NCBI RefSeq assembly: GCF_014897815.1
Contig: NZ_JABUZG010000057.1
Span: 163,053 to 217,350, forward strand
Reading direction: 5' to 3'
DNA from: Psychrobacter sp. PG1
GTDB lineage: Bacteria > Pseudomonadota > Gammaproteobacteria > Pseudomonadales > Moraxellaceae
Length of the DNA: 54,298 nt
The notes under the pieces were generated by a model. The model saw nothing but the letters and a program-made list of their open reading frames with translations. It did not search any database and was not told the DNA's origin. This document shows, one piece after another, positions 35,711-45,107 of this stretch. The position numbers were made by a program, and so were the translations under genes. Each line of letters starts with the position of its first letter. The first letter of the stretch is position 1.

Positions 35711-36760
35711 TTATTTAGCGTTAGCAAAAGCCTCTTTAATGGTCGTCAAATCCTGCATCCATTGATAATAACCGCCAAAGGCAAGATATGAGTCTGGGCT
35801 AAGGTAAACCACTTGATTTTTACTCCATGCGTTGGTTTGCGCGACCAGTGGATTGTCCAATACGGCTTTGGCACCAGCACCATCTTCACCAATGGCGGCA
35901 CTTCGATCGACGACGAATAACCAGTCTGGATTGGTTTTTTGGATGTATTCAAACGAGATTGGCTGACCGTGGCGTGCATCGGCAATTTGGTCATCTGCCA
36001 TCGGAATATCTAGCACGGTATGGATAAAACCGTAGCGTGATTTGTCGCCGTAGGCAGACAGCTTATTGCCATTGACCATGACCACTAAGCCTTTACCTTT
36101 ATCTTTGGTTAATGTTTTAGTCTCATCAATGAGCCCGTCGATATTGCCTTGCAGTTTCGCTGCTTGAGCACTTTTACCGAACAATGCACCCAAATCATGC
36201 AAACGCTGCTTGCTCGATTCATAGATATTTGCAGTATCAATTGTCATGTCGAGCGTTGGCGCAATACTGGACAGCGCCTCATATTTTTCTGCCATGCGTG
36301 AGCCGACCAAGATAGCTTGCGGCTGCATCGCGTTCAACGCCTCAAGATCTGGCTCAAATACGGTGCCGACAGTTTTTGGTTCAGGCTGTGTCTTAGACTG
36401 TAAATTGTCTAATTTTAGACCGCTTGGCATACCATCGACAGCAACATCAAGCGCGGCCAAATCCTGCATCAACGTCATATCATAGACCACCAACGGCGAT
36501 GGATTCATTGCCAAGTCGACATTACCTTTTACCGTGTCGACCGTGATTTTTTCAACAGAGACCGCATCGTTATTAGCGACATTCGAGGCATGATCTGCTG
36601 TTTGATTTTCAGTCTTAGCGTCAGCGGGCTCGGAGTCGTTAGATTCAGGTGAGCTACAGCCTGTCACACTGATCGTAGCAACTAGAGCGGTCACCATAGC
36701 AGTCAGTAAAGGTCGTTTGAAAAAAGGAGTAGAGCGGTTAGGCAATAAAATAATAGACAT
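35711..36760 (-). CDS. Iron-siderophore binding lipoprotein
   Basis: 349 aa. The N-terminal signal ends in lipobox SVTGC with lipidated C35, then a ~40-residue Asp/Glu/Asn-rich tether. The mature part is a helical-backbone (class III) binding protein of the FatB/CeuE/VctP kind. Visible are LVVYDMTLMQDLAALDV, TVFEPDLEALNAMQPQAILV, a long central helix QAAKLQGNIDGLIDE and PISFEYIQKTNPDWLFVVDR. CeuE-type proteins bind ferric catecholates; that ligand class is a guess here. It is the first gene of the ABC operon. The upstream region carries a Fur-like site 253 bases away. Confidence 0.9.
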   Translation of the reverse strand: MSIILLPNRSTPFFKRPLLTAMVTALVATISVTGCSSPESNDSEPADAKTENQTADHASNVANNDAVSVEKITVDTVKGNVDLAMNPSPLVVYDMTLMQDLAALDVAVDGMPSGLKLDNLQSKTQPEPKTVGTVFEPDLEALNAMQPQAILVGSRMAEKYEALSSIAPTLDMTIDTANIYESSKQRLHDLGALFGKSAQAAKLQGNIDGLIDETKTLTKDKGKGLVVMVNGNKLSAYGDKSRYGFIHTVLDIPMADDQIADARHGQPISFEYIQKTNPDWLFVVDRSAAIGEDGAGAKAVLDNPLVAQTNAWSKNQVVYLSPDSYLAFGGYYQWMQDLTTIKEAFANAK

Positions 36761-37012
36761 AAATAACTCGGTATATCAGCTGGTTGGACAAAGGATGTAT
36801 CAAATAATCGGTCATATAAAAGTAAAAAGAACTTCATCGATGTAATTCTTCACACCATACAATGCTCGACGGTATTACTTTTGACGTTATGATTTTTTAT
36901 GGTTTGTTTTTACGCTTAGCTATTGAGATGTTCAACATGCCTTAATATCTTGAGATTTTGTAATCTTAAAGATTCGCAGTCGATTAGGGGCTATGATAAA
37001 TTAATTGAGACT

Positions 37013-37035
37013 CATTATCAATACAAATGATAATG
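37013..37035. promoter_or_regulatory. Fur-like inverted repeat CATTATCA-N7-TGATAATG
   Basis: Perfect 8-base arms matching Fur-box half-sites, in the divergent region between the siderophore ABC operon and tonB. It could control either direction. Confidence 0.6.
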
Positions 37036-37207
37036 GTTTTTATTACGTCACTTTATTACATGGGGTTTGACTGCCTTGGCACAATAAGCATGCATAGCGA
37101 TATTTGAGAAAGGGTGGTCGAATGATTAAGTAGGTTTTGCTTATTAATAACGCTAAATTATTAGCCGATTATTTGCTTAATAAGCAAAATTATTATAAAT
37201 TTATTAT

Positions 37208-37230
37208 TGATAATAATTATCGTTTGCATT
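37208..37230. promoter_or_regulatory. Fur-box-like sequence just upstream of tonB
   Basis: TGATAATAATTATCGTTTGCATT, with GATAATNATTATC symmetry, ends 45 bases before the tonB ATG, where it would overlap the promoter. Confidence 0.65.
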
Positions 37231-37274
37231 ATTATCTACGCCATTCTACCTCGGTTAATGAATATTAGGGTGTT

Positions 37275-38249
37275 ATGAGTTCAACGGATTTAGACGCGCC
37301 ACCACTTAAATTGATACTCGCAGCTATTATTATAGTGGTGGGCTTGCACGTGCTGACGGCAGTTGCATTGGTGGCGATCAAGACGCCTGAGATAAGAGTT
37401 GAACCAAAAAAAGACACACCACCTATCGAGATAGAGATGGTGACGTTACCTGTCAAAACGGCCGTCCCTGAAGTAGAAAAAGTTCAGGAAGTAACGCCCA
37501 AAAAAGCAGCGCCTAAAACAGAGTCAAAACCTGAATCTAAAAAACAAGCACCGTCAAAACCTAAAGTAGCTCCAGTAGTGAAGGCTAAGCAAAATACACC
37601 AGAAAAACCGGTGGTAAAAGCCAAAAAGGCTGATATAGCACCTGTCGTAAAAGTAGAAAAAAAGAAGCCTGATATTATTAAAAAAGAGGTGTCGAAAAAG
37701 CCAATAGTAGAATCGAAGGTGGATACCTCAATGGCTGATAGTCAACGTGAAGCTGAAGAACGACGTAAAATGCTAGCAGCAGAATCACAAAAGGCCGCTC
37801 AAGAAGCCCATGATAGAGCAGTGCAAGATGCTAAGATAATAGCCGATGCCAAGGCTGCCCGAGAGGCTCAAGCCGAAGCGAATGCCAGAAAAGCAGCAGA
37901 AGACAAAGCGGCTAAAGATGCCGCGCAAAAAGCCGCAGCCGCTGCAAGTAATGAACCTGTGAGCTTTACTGCTAGTGCTGCAGACTGGGCATCAGCGCCA
38001 AACTTTAGCTTTCCTACTCGAGCCGCTCGTAGAGCATCTTCGGGTGATACATTCAAAGTGGTATTGATATTAAGAGTGAATAAGCAGGGCGGTATTGATA
38101 GCGCCCGCGTTGCTCAATCTTCAGGCAATTCAATAGTAGATAAAGAGGCGCAGCGTCAAGTAAGCTCTGGAAAATTCAGACCTTTTACTAAAAATGGCGT
38201 ACCCGTCGTCGGTAATGTGACATTACCTGTTACTTATAATGTGCCATAA
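37275..38249 (+). CDS. tonB: TonB energy-transducing protein
   Basis: 324 aa. A single N-terminal transmembrane helix (~residues 11-35, LKLILAAIIIVVGLHVLTAV) anchors it in the inner membrane. It is followed by a long Lys/Pro/Ala/Val-rich periplasmic spacer (~40-150) and a Glu/Ala/Lys-rich helical stretch (~155-225). The C-terminal TonB domain has FKVVLILRVNKQGGIDSARV, DKEAQRQVSSGKFRPF and a terminal VTLPVTYNVP. It couples the proton gradient, via ExbB-ExbD encoded next, to outer-membrane receptors such as the one at 28298. The coiled, Ala-rich linker recalls TolA, but the domain order and exbBD neighbours support TonB. Confidence 0.9.
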   Translation: MSSTDLDAPPLKLILAAIIIVVGLHVLTAVALVAIKTPEIRVEPKKDTPPIEIEMVTLPVKTAVPEVEKVQEVTPKKAAPKTESKPESKKQAPSKPKVAPVVKAKQNTPEKPVVKAKKADIAPVVKVEKKKPDIIKKEVSKKPIVESKVDTSMADSQREAEERRKMLAAESQKAAQEAHDRAVQDAKIIADAKAAREAQAEANARKAAEDKAAKDAAQKAAAAASNEPVSFTASAADWASAPNFSFPTRAARRASSGDTFKVVLILRVNKQGGIDSARVAQSSGNSIVDKEAQRQVSSGKFRPFTKNGVPVVGNVTLPVTYNVP

Positions 38250-38327
38250 ATACATGGTTATTAGTACCAAGCATCGGCGCAATCGCAAATAATCGAACAA
38301 TGGTAATAAAATACAAAGGAGTCTGAC

Positions 38328-39017
38328 ATGGACTTTATGCAATACTGGCAAATCAGCGACATGGTGACAAAAACTTTGTTCTTTTTGTTGCTTGCTTTAT
38401 CTATTCTTTCTTGGGTGACAGGCATCATTCGTGTGCTACAAAGCCGCAAATTGGCCGCCAATGTTGCAGATGATTTGAATCAACAGATTCAAGTAAAACA
38501 GGCTGAGATGATAGCAGCAGATGCCACTACTCGCCGTTTGGTTACTGAGCAGATCTTGCTCAAGCATATTGGTCGTTACCGTTTTGCCAGTGAGCGTGGC
38601 TTACCTATTCTTGGGACGACGGCAGCAATTGCGCCATTTATCGGTTTGTTTGGGACGGTATGGGGAATTTTTCATGCGCTACATAATATTGGCATGAGTG
38701 GGCAAGCAGGCTTGGGACAAGTAGCAGGGCCAGTCGGTGAGGCACTTATCATGACAGGTTTAGGGATCGCCGTGGCGATTCCAGCCGTGGTGTTTTATAA
38801 TCTTGCAGTGCGTATCAATCGCCGTGTGATGTATCACGCCAACGATAGAGCGCATGACTTATTAGCACGTTCTGCCGAAATGGTCGTTACCCAGCAGCCG
38901 TTAACGGACAGTAAATCGACTGTTACCCAAGATTCGTTAGCAAAGGGTATGCACTCGAACACAGCAGATGTTCAGCAAGTGACTCATTATCACAGTTCAG
39001 CCGCGTCGCAGCCTTAA
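38328..39017 (+). CDS. exbB: ExbB, MotA/TolQ/ExbB proton channel protein
   Basis: 229 aa with three transmembrane helices. The first is near residues 13-35 (LFFLLLALSILSWVTGIIRV). The two channel helices lie in GLPILGTTAAIAPFIGLFGTVWG and ALIMTGLGIAVAIPAVVFYNLAV, which carry the conserved Thr and Gly/Pro pattern. With ExbD it forms the proton-driven motor for TonB. AAGGAG precedes the ATG, 78 bases after tonB. The C-terminal 35 residues are polar Ser/Thr/His-rich and not conserved. Confidence 0.93.
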   Translation: MDFMQYWQISDMVTKTLFFLLLALSILSWVTGIIRVLQSRKLAANVADDLNQQIQVKQAEMIAADATTRRLVTEQILLKHIGRYRFASERGLPILGTTAAIAPFIGLFGTVWGIFHALHNIGMSGQAGLGQVAGPVGEALIMTGLGIAVAIPAVVFYNLAVRINRRVMYHANDRAHDLLARSAEMVVTQQPLTDSKSTVTQDSLAKGMHSNTADVQQVTHYHSSAASQP

Positions 39018-39099
39018 CGACTATCCATTGATGGGACAGTCCGTTAGGCGATAGTCAAGCGAGCTATATTGCGAATAACCAAATGTATTGAGAGTAATT

Positions 39100-39501
39100 A
39101 TGGCATTTCAATTGGGTGATGATGACAGTCAAAGTATGAGTGAGATGAACCTCATTCCGCTTATCGACATCATGCTGGTATTGATGATTATATTTCTATT
39201 GACGGCGACCGTACTGAATCCGACAGTGCCACTAGAGCTGCCGAAGACCAGTGCTGCGTTAAATGAGGCGCCACCAGAGGCTATTCAAATTAGCATCGAT
39301 AAAGACGCAGGGATATTTTGGGACAGCGATGCGATTAGCATGGAGGAGTTAGAGGCACGGTTACAACAGCAAAGTGCTGGAGGTAAAGACCCTTCTGTAC
39401 AATTGCATGCTGACAAAGACAGTAAGTATGACACGGTCGCTCAAGTGCTAGCCGCTGCCAGTCAAGCAGGACTTACAAAGATAGCCTTTGTCAATGAATA
39501 A
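39100..39501 (+). CDS. exbD: ExbD, biopolymer transport protein
   Basis: 133 aa from the ATG at 39100, preceded by GAGAG; an upstream TTG at 39088 is in frame but unlikely. One transmembrane helix carries the essential proton-path aspartate in MNLIPLIDIMLVLMIIFLLT. The rest is periplasmic, ending in VQLHADKDSKYDTVAQVLAA and GLTKIAFVNE as in the family. It is the third gene of the tonB-exbB-exbD operon, closed by the terminator at 39609. Confidence 0.95.
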   Translation: MAFQLGDDDSQSMSEMNLIPLIDIMLVLMIIFLLTATVLNPTVPLELPKTSAALNEAPPEAIQISIDKDAGIFWDSDAISMEELEARLQQQSAGGKDPSVQLHADKDSKYDTVAQVLAAASQAGLTKIAFVNE

Positions 39502-39608
39502 GGCGAGTCTATAAAAAACGTGATTATCATATGATGTTTGCTAGATAGCCAACCATCAAAAAGGTAGCTAATATAATAATAAAACAAAAATAATAAACTT
39601 TTCTCCAG

Positions 39609-39660
39609 CCTCAATGAGTACTTAAACCTCAAATTAAGTACTCATTGGGGTTTTCTTTTT
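39609..39660 (+). terminator. Terminator of tonB-exbB-exbD
   Basis: Fourteen-base perfect stem CAATGAGTACTTAA / TTAAGTACTCATTG with flanking CCT / GGG pairing, then TTTTCTTTTT. It runs into the 3' end of the convergent DUF2799-type gene. Confidence 0.85.
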
Positions 39661-40198
39661 ACCAGCCATAGCCAAAGGGATGATAGCCGTAACCGAAGCG
39701 CCCAGGCCCGTAGCCAAACGGATAAGGCGAACGTAGGTAATCGAGATCACGTTGACGGATATAGTAGTAACGTCCTTGCGCGTAAGCTTCTTCTAGCTTT
39801 TCGATGCCTTCGAGCGGACAAACGGGCTGCCAGTCGTAGCCTTCGCGACCAAGTTTATAAGCATTGAGCTCGGTGCAGTAGCTTTTGAGACCTTGCTGTC
39901 GCCCTTGCTCCCATTGTATGCGGTTGGGCATGGGACCACCTACCTTTGCGCAGCTATCAGCGTAATGACCAAAATAAGCACCTGAACGCCCTTGCAAGCC
40001 ATCAGCATAGCCGACTTCTTGCCAGTTGCTTTCCTGACATTGCTGCGGGGTAAGATTTTGCGTCGTTGCACAGCCTGATAGGGTAAATAAGGCAGCGCCT
40101 ACTAGCGAGAGGGTAAGCCCAGTTTTACTCATGAGTTTATGGACACATTTGCTCGCTAGTGAAGTGGTCGATGAGTTTCGCTTAAGAAGATAATTCAT
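39659..40198 (-). CDS. DUF2799-type lipoprotein
   Basis: 179 aa. The N-terminal region has a basic head (MNYLLKRNSSTTSLAS...) then LTLSLVGAALFTLSGC with lipidated C43. A shorter start at 40132 (MSKTGLTL) would give a more usual signal length, but AGG stands only before 40198. The body has Gly- and Tyr-rich repeats: GYADGLQGRSGAYFGHYADS, WEQGRQQGLKSYC and YKLGREGYDWQPVCPL, characteristic of DUF2799 proteins. Function is unknown in the family. The C-terminus (PFGYGPGRFGYGYHPFGYGW) is a low-complexity Gly/Tyr/Phe/Pro tail. Confidence 0.75.
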   Translation of the reverse strand: MNYLLKRNSSTTSLASKCVHKLMSKTGLTLSLVGAALFTLSGCATTQNLTPQQCQESNWQEVGYADGLQGRSGAYFGHYADSCAKVGGPMPNRIQWEQGRQQGLKSYCTELNAYKLGREGYDWQPVCPLEGIEKLEEAYAQGRYYYIRQRDLDYLRSPYPFGYGPGRFGYGYHPFGYGW

Positions 40199-40632
40199 AA
40201 TAAACCTGCGCGCGTTTAAAATTATGGTTTATCATAGCACTTTTTGATGATGACAACTTTTTGTATCTCGTTATTATGCTGTTTTTTATTCGAGTTAAGT
40301 GTTTGATCTATTAGTACATATAGCCGAACCATCGAGATTCGAAAACGTGAGTGATTGGTGGTTATCAACTCATCATGCTTGATTTTTAACGGTTCGTGCT
40401 CATTATAAGCTTCTATATAGTAGCCAGTATTCAGACAATCGTTTGTTAAACAGCCATACATTAGAACGCTACTGGTTAGAAAATGACTGGTTAAAAAGTT
40501 ACTGCTCAAACAATCAATGATTGCTTTTTTATAGTTAGCTGGGCAATCACTGTCTTTGTTGTAGCCTGTTGTATAGATAGTAGTGGTTTTATTTTTTAGT
40601 ACATTTTCATTTATCCAAAAGGCCGGATCATC
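40199..40632. other. Intergenic region, no gene recognised
   Basis: 434 bases between the DUF2799-type gene and the anchored protein gene. A 95-codon minus-strand frame starting with TTG spans part of it, but composition and lack of a ribosome-binding site argue against coding. Nothing else is recognised. Confidence 0.55.
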
Positions 40633-41229
40633 ATGGGAACATTCATTGGCGTTATCATTGTACTATTTGTATTAGGGAGTATGATGGCGCTCAAACCTAA
40701 CGGTATCGATCAGCGTTTGGATAAGCTGCGCATGACCGCGCGCCGTTTGCAATTGAATCCAAAGCTGGTGAGTTGCCCTGATTGGATCAAAGGTAAAGAC
40801 AACGAATATGGGCGTGGAATGCTAGGTCAATACTGTTTAGTGTTAGATGATGTGCAGCTGCCGCACACGCGCTATCAAGTGATTGATGGGCAATGGCGAC
40901 CAGATAGTAGTTTTATCGATACAACCAAAGATGATGTTAAGCTCACGATTCCAAGTGCGATTCGTGCTAATAACAGCACTAATAATACGATTATCAAGAA
41001 GACCAATTTTAGCTTGGATAAAGCGTCGCTAGATTTGCCAGTCAGTATTGAGCCGTTTGTTAAAGGTTTGCTGACTAAGGCCAATAGTATCGTGATTTAT
41101 TGGGAAGATATCGCTTATGTGCGTCCTTCATCCAATCCCGCTTATCAGCAAAAATTGATTGAAGCAGATTTGTTGGTGCTCAAAAAACAGCTTGAACAAT
41201 GGGCGTCAGAGATGCAAAAGCGCCTATAA
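40633..41229 (+). CDS. Membrane-anchored protein of unknown function
   Basis: 198 aa. One N-terminal hydrophobic helix (GTFIGVIIVLFVLGSMMAL) would anchor it in the inner membrane. It is followed by a soluble part with a basic helix (QRLDKLRMTARRLQLNP), CPDWIKGKDNEYGRGMLGQYC and QLPHTRYQVIDGQWRPD. The C-terminal helix is amphipathic (LLVLKKQLEQWASEMQKRL). Two cysteines (in VSCPDW and QYCLVL) could pair if the domain is periplasmic. I recognise no family. Single gene, unlinked to the divergent lipoprotein or topA by evident signals. Confidence 0.7.
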   Translation: MGTFIGVIIVLFVLGSMMALKPNGIDQRLDKLRMTARRLQLNPKLVSCPDWIKGKDNEYGRGMLGQYCLVLDDVQLPHTRYQVIDGQWRPDSSFIDTTKDDVKLTIPSAIRANNSTNNTIIKKTNFSLDKASLDLPVSIEPFVKGLLTKANSIVIYWEDIAYVRPSSNPAYQQKLIEADLLVLKKQLEQWASEMQKRL

Positions 41230-41319
41230 AACGGCTACAAGGTAGAAAATAATTTTTTAATCTCCATTTATAAGCAATATGCAAGCACTTTTGGCAAACT
41301 CTCAGTCATTTACAGTTGA

Positions 41320-41344
41320 CAGTGTAACGCTTAGCAGTGTAACG
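41320..41344. repeat. Direct repeat CAGTGTAACG, two copies
   Basis: Copies at 41320-41329 and 41335-41344, a 15-base period, about 160-180 bases before topA. Possibly a regulator site; unassigned. Confidence 0.4.
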
Positions 41345-41501
41345 TCTTTATAACTGACTCTTTATCTTATGGTTATTGTTTGTTTTATAAACGTTTTTTT
41401 AAGCAGCTATTACTATAATGATTCACCGCGCTACTATAACTCACAATTATAAATTGCCATGCTGCTGTATTTATTCTTACTTTTAATTTACTCATATAAT
41501 A

Positions 41502-44183
41502 ATGGTGTCGTCACATATGGCAAAAACCGCAACCAAAAAAAGTCCAGCGCCCGCTGCTGGTAATCCCAAAGGCAGTCCAAAGGGCAAGTCTTTGGTGATT
41601 GTAGAATCACCTGCCAAGGCAAAAACAATCAATAAATACCTTGGCGATGACTTTATCGTGCGCTCCAGTATTGGTCATGTCCGTGATCTACCAGTTGGCG
41701 CAAGCAAAAGTGCAAAAAAACCAACAACGACCAAAAAAGATGACAGTCTAAGCAAAGAAGAAAAAACCCAGCAAGCCTTGGTACGGCGCATGGGCGTCGA
41801 TCCAGAACATGACTGGGCAGCAGTTTATGAAGTATTACCAAATAAAACTAAGGTCATTAAAGAGCTTAAAGCCTTAGCTAAAGACGCTGACAAAATCTAT
41901 CTGGCAACGGATATGGATAGAGAGGGGGAGGCGATTGCGTGGCATCTTAAAGAAGTCATCGGCGGCGCTGACAGTAAGTATGAGCGTGTGGTTTTTAATG
42001 AGATTACCAAATCTGCCATTCAAAATGCCTTTAAGCAGCCATCCAAACTTGATATCGATCGTGTCAATGCTCAGCAAGCACGGCGCTTTTTAGACCGTGT
42101 TGTTGGCTTTATGGTATCGCCGTTGCTGTGGCAAAAGGTTGCTCGTGGTCTCTCTGCAGGTCGCGTCCAGTCCGTTGCTATGCGTCTGGTCGTAGAAAGA
42201 GAACATGAAATTCGCGCCTTTACACCAGAAGAGTATTGGCAAATTCATGCCGATACTCACGTTGCCAGTAGCAAAAAGGACGCTGAGCAAATTGCGATTC
42301 GCTTAGAGGCGACCAAGCAAGGCGGCAAAACGCTTAAGCTCGTCAATAAAGAGCAGACAGATAAAGTCTTAGAAATTCTTAACTCAAGTGACTTTATCGT
42401 CAAAGAGCGTGAAGAGAAGCCAACGCAGTCGCGTCCGAGTGCGCCATTTATCACCTCGACATTACAGCAAGCAGCCAGCACACGATTGGGCTTTTCAGTT
42501 AAAAAGACCATGATTTTGGCACAGCGCTTATATGAAGCGGGTCATATTACTTATATGCGTACCGACTCGACTTTCTTATCTGGTGATGCACTTGCTGCGG
42601 TACGTGGCTATATCGAAGACAGCTATGGCGCAAAATACGTACCAGAAAAGCCAAATTTCTACGGCAACAAACAAGGCGCACAAGAGGCGCATGAGGCGAT
42701 TCGTCCTTCTAACGTCAATATGAAGTCAACGCAGCTTAAAGGGGTCGAGCGTGATGCCATCCGCCTGTACGAGCTGATTTGGCGTCAGTTTGTCGCTTGT
42801 CAGATGCTGCCAGCAAAATATTTGTCAGTGAATCTATTCGTCGCTGCCAATGATGTCGAGCTAAAAGCACGTGGTCGTACGTTAGTATTTGATGGTTACA
42901 CCAAGGTTATGCCACCGGCAAAAACTGACGATACCTTATTACCAGATGTGAAAAAAGGCGATAAATTAATACTAGATAAGCTCGATCCGAGTCAGCATTT
43001 CACCAAGCCGCCACCGCGCTATACCGAGGCAAGTTTGGTGAAAGAGCTTGAGAAAAAGGGCATCGGTCGTCCATCAACTTATGCGTCTATCATCTCGACC
43101 ATTCAAGATCGCGGCTATGTAAAGCTTGAGAACAAGCGCCTGTTTGCTGAAAAAATGGGTGATATCGTCACCGACAGACTAACCGCAAGCTTCCCAGATT
43201 TGATGGATTATACCTTTACCGCCGCGCTAGAAGACAAGCTTGACCATGTCGCAGAAGGTGATACAGATTGGAAAGATGTCCTCGATAATTTCTATGGCGA
43301 CTTCAAAACAACGCTTGATCGCGCCAAAGAAAAAGACGGTATGCGTCCAAATGATCCAACTGACGTACCAGACGTGCATTGCGATCTTTGCGATCGTCCA
43401 ATGCAATTACGTACTGGCTCAACGGGTGTATTCTTAGGTTGTACTGGCTATAATTTACCGCCAAAAGAGCGCTGTAAAGGCACTAAGAATTTAATGCCCG
43501 TCGAAGCTTTTGCCAATCTTGATGAGGCAGAAGGCGATGATGAAGCGGCAGAAGTTCGCGATTTGATGGAGAAAAAGCGTTGCCCGAAATGTAGCACGGC
43601 AATGAATGGTTATATCGTCGATGGCGGTCTGAAACTGCATGTGTGTGGTAACAATCCTGATTGTGATGGTTATGTCTTAGAAGAAGGCAAGTTCGAAGTG
43701 CCTGGCTCTGATTCTCCAACCATTGACTGTAATAAGTGCGATGGACAAATGGAGCTAAAGACGGGACGTTTTGGTCCTTACTTCGCTTGTCAGCAATGTG
43801 ATAATACGCGTAAAGTGCTAAAAACAGGCGAAGCCGCACCGCCGCGCATGGATCCTATTCATCTGCCAGAGCTGAAATCAACCAAGCACGATGATTACTT
43901 TATCTTGCGTGAAGGGGCAGCTGGGATGTTCTTGGCGGCGTCTAAATTCCCGAAAGTACGCGAGACACGCGCACCAAAGCTGGCTGAGCTACGCGAAATC
44001 AAAGATAAAATGGAAGATAAATTCCAGTATTTGTTTGAAGGTCCAGATGAAGATCCAGATGGTAATCCCACCATCTTACGCTGGTCACGTAAAAAGAAAG
44101 AGCAATATATCGGCTCTGAGAAAAACGGTAAGGCCACACGTTGGGGTGTGTATTGGCGTAATGGCAAGTGGGTAGAGGAATAA
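41502..44183 (+). CDS. topA: DNA topoisomerase I
   Basis: 893 aa (888 if the ATG at 41517, MAKTATKKS, is used; neither has a strong ribosome-binding site). The Toprim domain starts [18 protein letters not shown] and has [17 protein letters not shown]. The catalytic tyrosine is Y351 in [10 protein letters not shown]. The C-terminal part holds three zinc-ribbon motifs: CDLCDRPMQ...[12 protein letters not shown]...C/C and CNKCDGQME...CQQC. Further C-terminal residues are Lys/Arg-rich. It relaxes negative supercoils as a monomer. A 60-residue charged insert ([19 protein letters not shown] and onward) within the Toprim region is typical of Moraxellaceae/Pseudomonas-type TopA. Terminator at 44272. 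Confidence 0.96.
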   Translation: MVSSHMAKTATKKSPAPAAGNPKGSPKGKSLVIVESPAKAKTINKYLGDDFIVRSSIGHVRDLPVGASKSAKKPTTTKKDDSLSKEEKTQQALVRRMGVDPEHDWAAVYEVLPNKTKVIKELKALAKDADKIYLATDMDREGEAIAWHLKEVIGGADSKYERVVFNEITKSAIQNAFKQPSKLDIDRVNAQQARRFLDRVVGFMVSPLLWQKVARGLSAGRVQSVAMRLVVEREHEIRAFTPEEYWQIHADTHVASSKKDAEQIAIRLEATKQGGKTLKLVNKEQTDKVLEILNSSDFIVKEREEKPTQSRPSAPFITSTLQQAASTRLGFSVKKTMILAQRLYEAGHITYMRTDSTFLSGDALAAVRGYIEDSYGAKYVPEKPNFYGNKQGAQEAHEAIRPSNVNMKSTQLKGVERDAIRLYELIWRQFVACQMLPAKYLSVNLFVAANDVELKARGRTLVFDGYTKVMPPAKTDDTLLPDVKKGDKLILDKLDPSQHFTKPPPRYTEASLVKELEKKGIGRPSTYASIISTIQDRGYVKLENKRLFAEKMGDIVTDRLTASFPDLMDYTFTAALEDKLDHVAEGDTDWKDVLDNFYGDFKTTLDRAKEKDGMRPNDPTDVPDVHCDLCDRPMQLRTGSTGVFLGCTGYNLPPKERCKGTKNLMPVEAFANLDEAEGDDEAAEVRDLMEKKRCPKCSTAMNGYIVDGGLKLHVCGNNPDCDGYVLEEGKFEVPGSDSPTIDCNKCDGQMELKTGRFGPYFACQQCDNTRKVLKTGEAAPPRMDPIHLPELKSTKHDDYFILREGAAGMFLAASKFPKVRETRAPKLAELREIKDKMEDKFQYLFEGPDEDPDGNPTILRWSRKKKEQYIGSEKNGKATRWGVYWRNGKWVEE

Positions 44184-44271
44184 GTCTCCTTTACTTTTTA
44201 CCTTGGTGATTGATTGTTAATATATGAGCTTTTGTATCATCAATATTGTTTTAAGCTATAAAATTTTAAAC

Positions 44272-44304
44272 AAAAAAACCTCTTAGAATCTAAGAGGTTT
44301 TTTT
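44272..44304. terminator. Bidirectional terminator, topA / sodC
   Basis: A7, stem CCTCTTA / TAAGAGG, T7 between the convergent topA and sodC genes. Confidence 0.92.
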
Positions 44305-44351
44305 GTGCTATTCATATTTGTGATATCAATAACAGCTAATCTCAGATGCTA

Positions 44352-44909
44352 TTAGTTCTTTTCGATGATACCGCAAGCAACGCGGTCGCCTGCATTACCA
44401 GCTGGTTGGCTAGTATAGTCGTCAGCACCGCTATGCACGATAAAGGCTAGACGATTAACGCTATATTTACCTGCATCAGCGACAGAGATTTTCTTATTCA
44501 CATAGTTAATAGTAGCCACGCCATCTGCATTGGCAGTCAGGTTAGGCAAGTCGCCAGCATGACCATTCATATCATCAGGATTAGAGTGAGGCTTATTGTC
44601 AGGATTAAAGTGACCACCTGCTGCTTTACCCATATCAGCACAGCTGCCTGTTTCATGAATATGTAATGATACCGTCTTGCCCGGCTGCAAATTCATCAGC
44701 TTACCGTAGACTTGTACGCCGCCATCAACTGGACGTAAGAATACTTGACCCACTTCATTTTTATTACCAGCGACTGCATTGATAGTAGATTTTAAGGCAG
44801 GTTGGCTAAGTGGATTGCCAGTTTGCATTTGACCTTCGACCGTTTGGCAACCCGTCATTACTAACGCTGAACCACATAATAGGGCACTTGCAAGCATTGT
44901 CTTATTCAT
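44352..44909 (-). CDS. sodC: Cu/Zn superoxide dismutase, lipoprotein form
   Basis: 185 aa from the ATG at 44909 with GGAG six bases upstream (a TTG at 44921 is rejected). The signal peptide ends in lipobox VMTGC, lipidated C21, so the enzyme is exported and membrane-anchored. Ligands for copper and zinc are present: SLHIHETGSC, AAGGHFNPDNKPH, GHAGDLPNLT and 'LAFIVHSGADDY'. The disulphide cysteines are in GSC and RVACGII. It dismutates superoxide in the periplasm. Single gene, convergent with topA. Confidence 0.95.
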   Translation of the reverse strand: MNKTMLASALLCGSALVMTGCQTVEGQMQTGNPLSQPALKSTINAVAGNKNEVGQVFLRPVDGGVQVYGKLMNLQPGKTVSLHIHETGSCADMGKAAGGHFNPDNKPHSNPDDMNGHAGDLPNLTANADGVATINYVNKKISVADAGKYSVNRLAFIVHSGADDYTSQPAGNAGDRVACGIIEKN

Positions 44910-45107
44910 TATTATCTCCAATTATTTTTAATATTTAGTTATTTTTGATAAAAAGCTAACTCTTGAAGGTTTATAGGTAAGTATCTTTTGATTTCTATAA
45001 ACATTCGTTAATGTCGTCATCAGTATAGCTAAGGATTAGATATAGTTATTCATCAACTGCGCAACAATCGGTTAATAAATGTAAGTATCGTATGGGTTTT
45101 AAATTGT

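Larger units (their letters stand above)
36761..37274. other. Divergent intergenic region, siderophore ABC operon / tonB operon
   Basis: 514 bases, very A+T-rich near tonB, without a credible gene. It holds two Fur-box-like sequences (37013-37035 and 37208-37230) and a short palindrome TTTGCTTAATAAGCAAA at 37172-37188. Nothing else is recognised. Confidence 0.6.

Noticed and set aside
37275..38249. TolA instead of TonB, because of the Ala/Lys/Glu-rich helical linker
   Set aside because: The C-terminal domain pattern, the following exbB-exbD genes and the Fur-like sites all favour TonB, and no tolB or pal is adjacent.
40222..40509. 95-codon minus-strand frame in the gap after the DUF2799-type gene
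   Set aside because: It starts with TTG, lacks a ribosome-binding site, and the translation resembles random A+T-rich sequence.
43483..43839. 118-codon minus-strand frame inside topA
   Set aside because: Antisense to the zinc-ribbon region of TopA; composition reflects the opposite strand.
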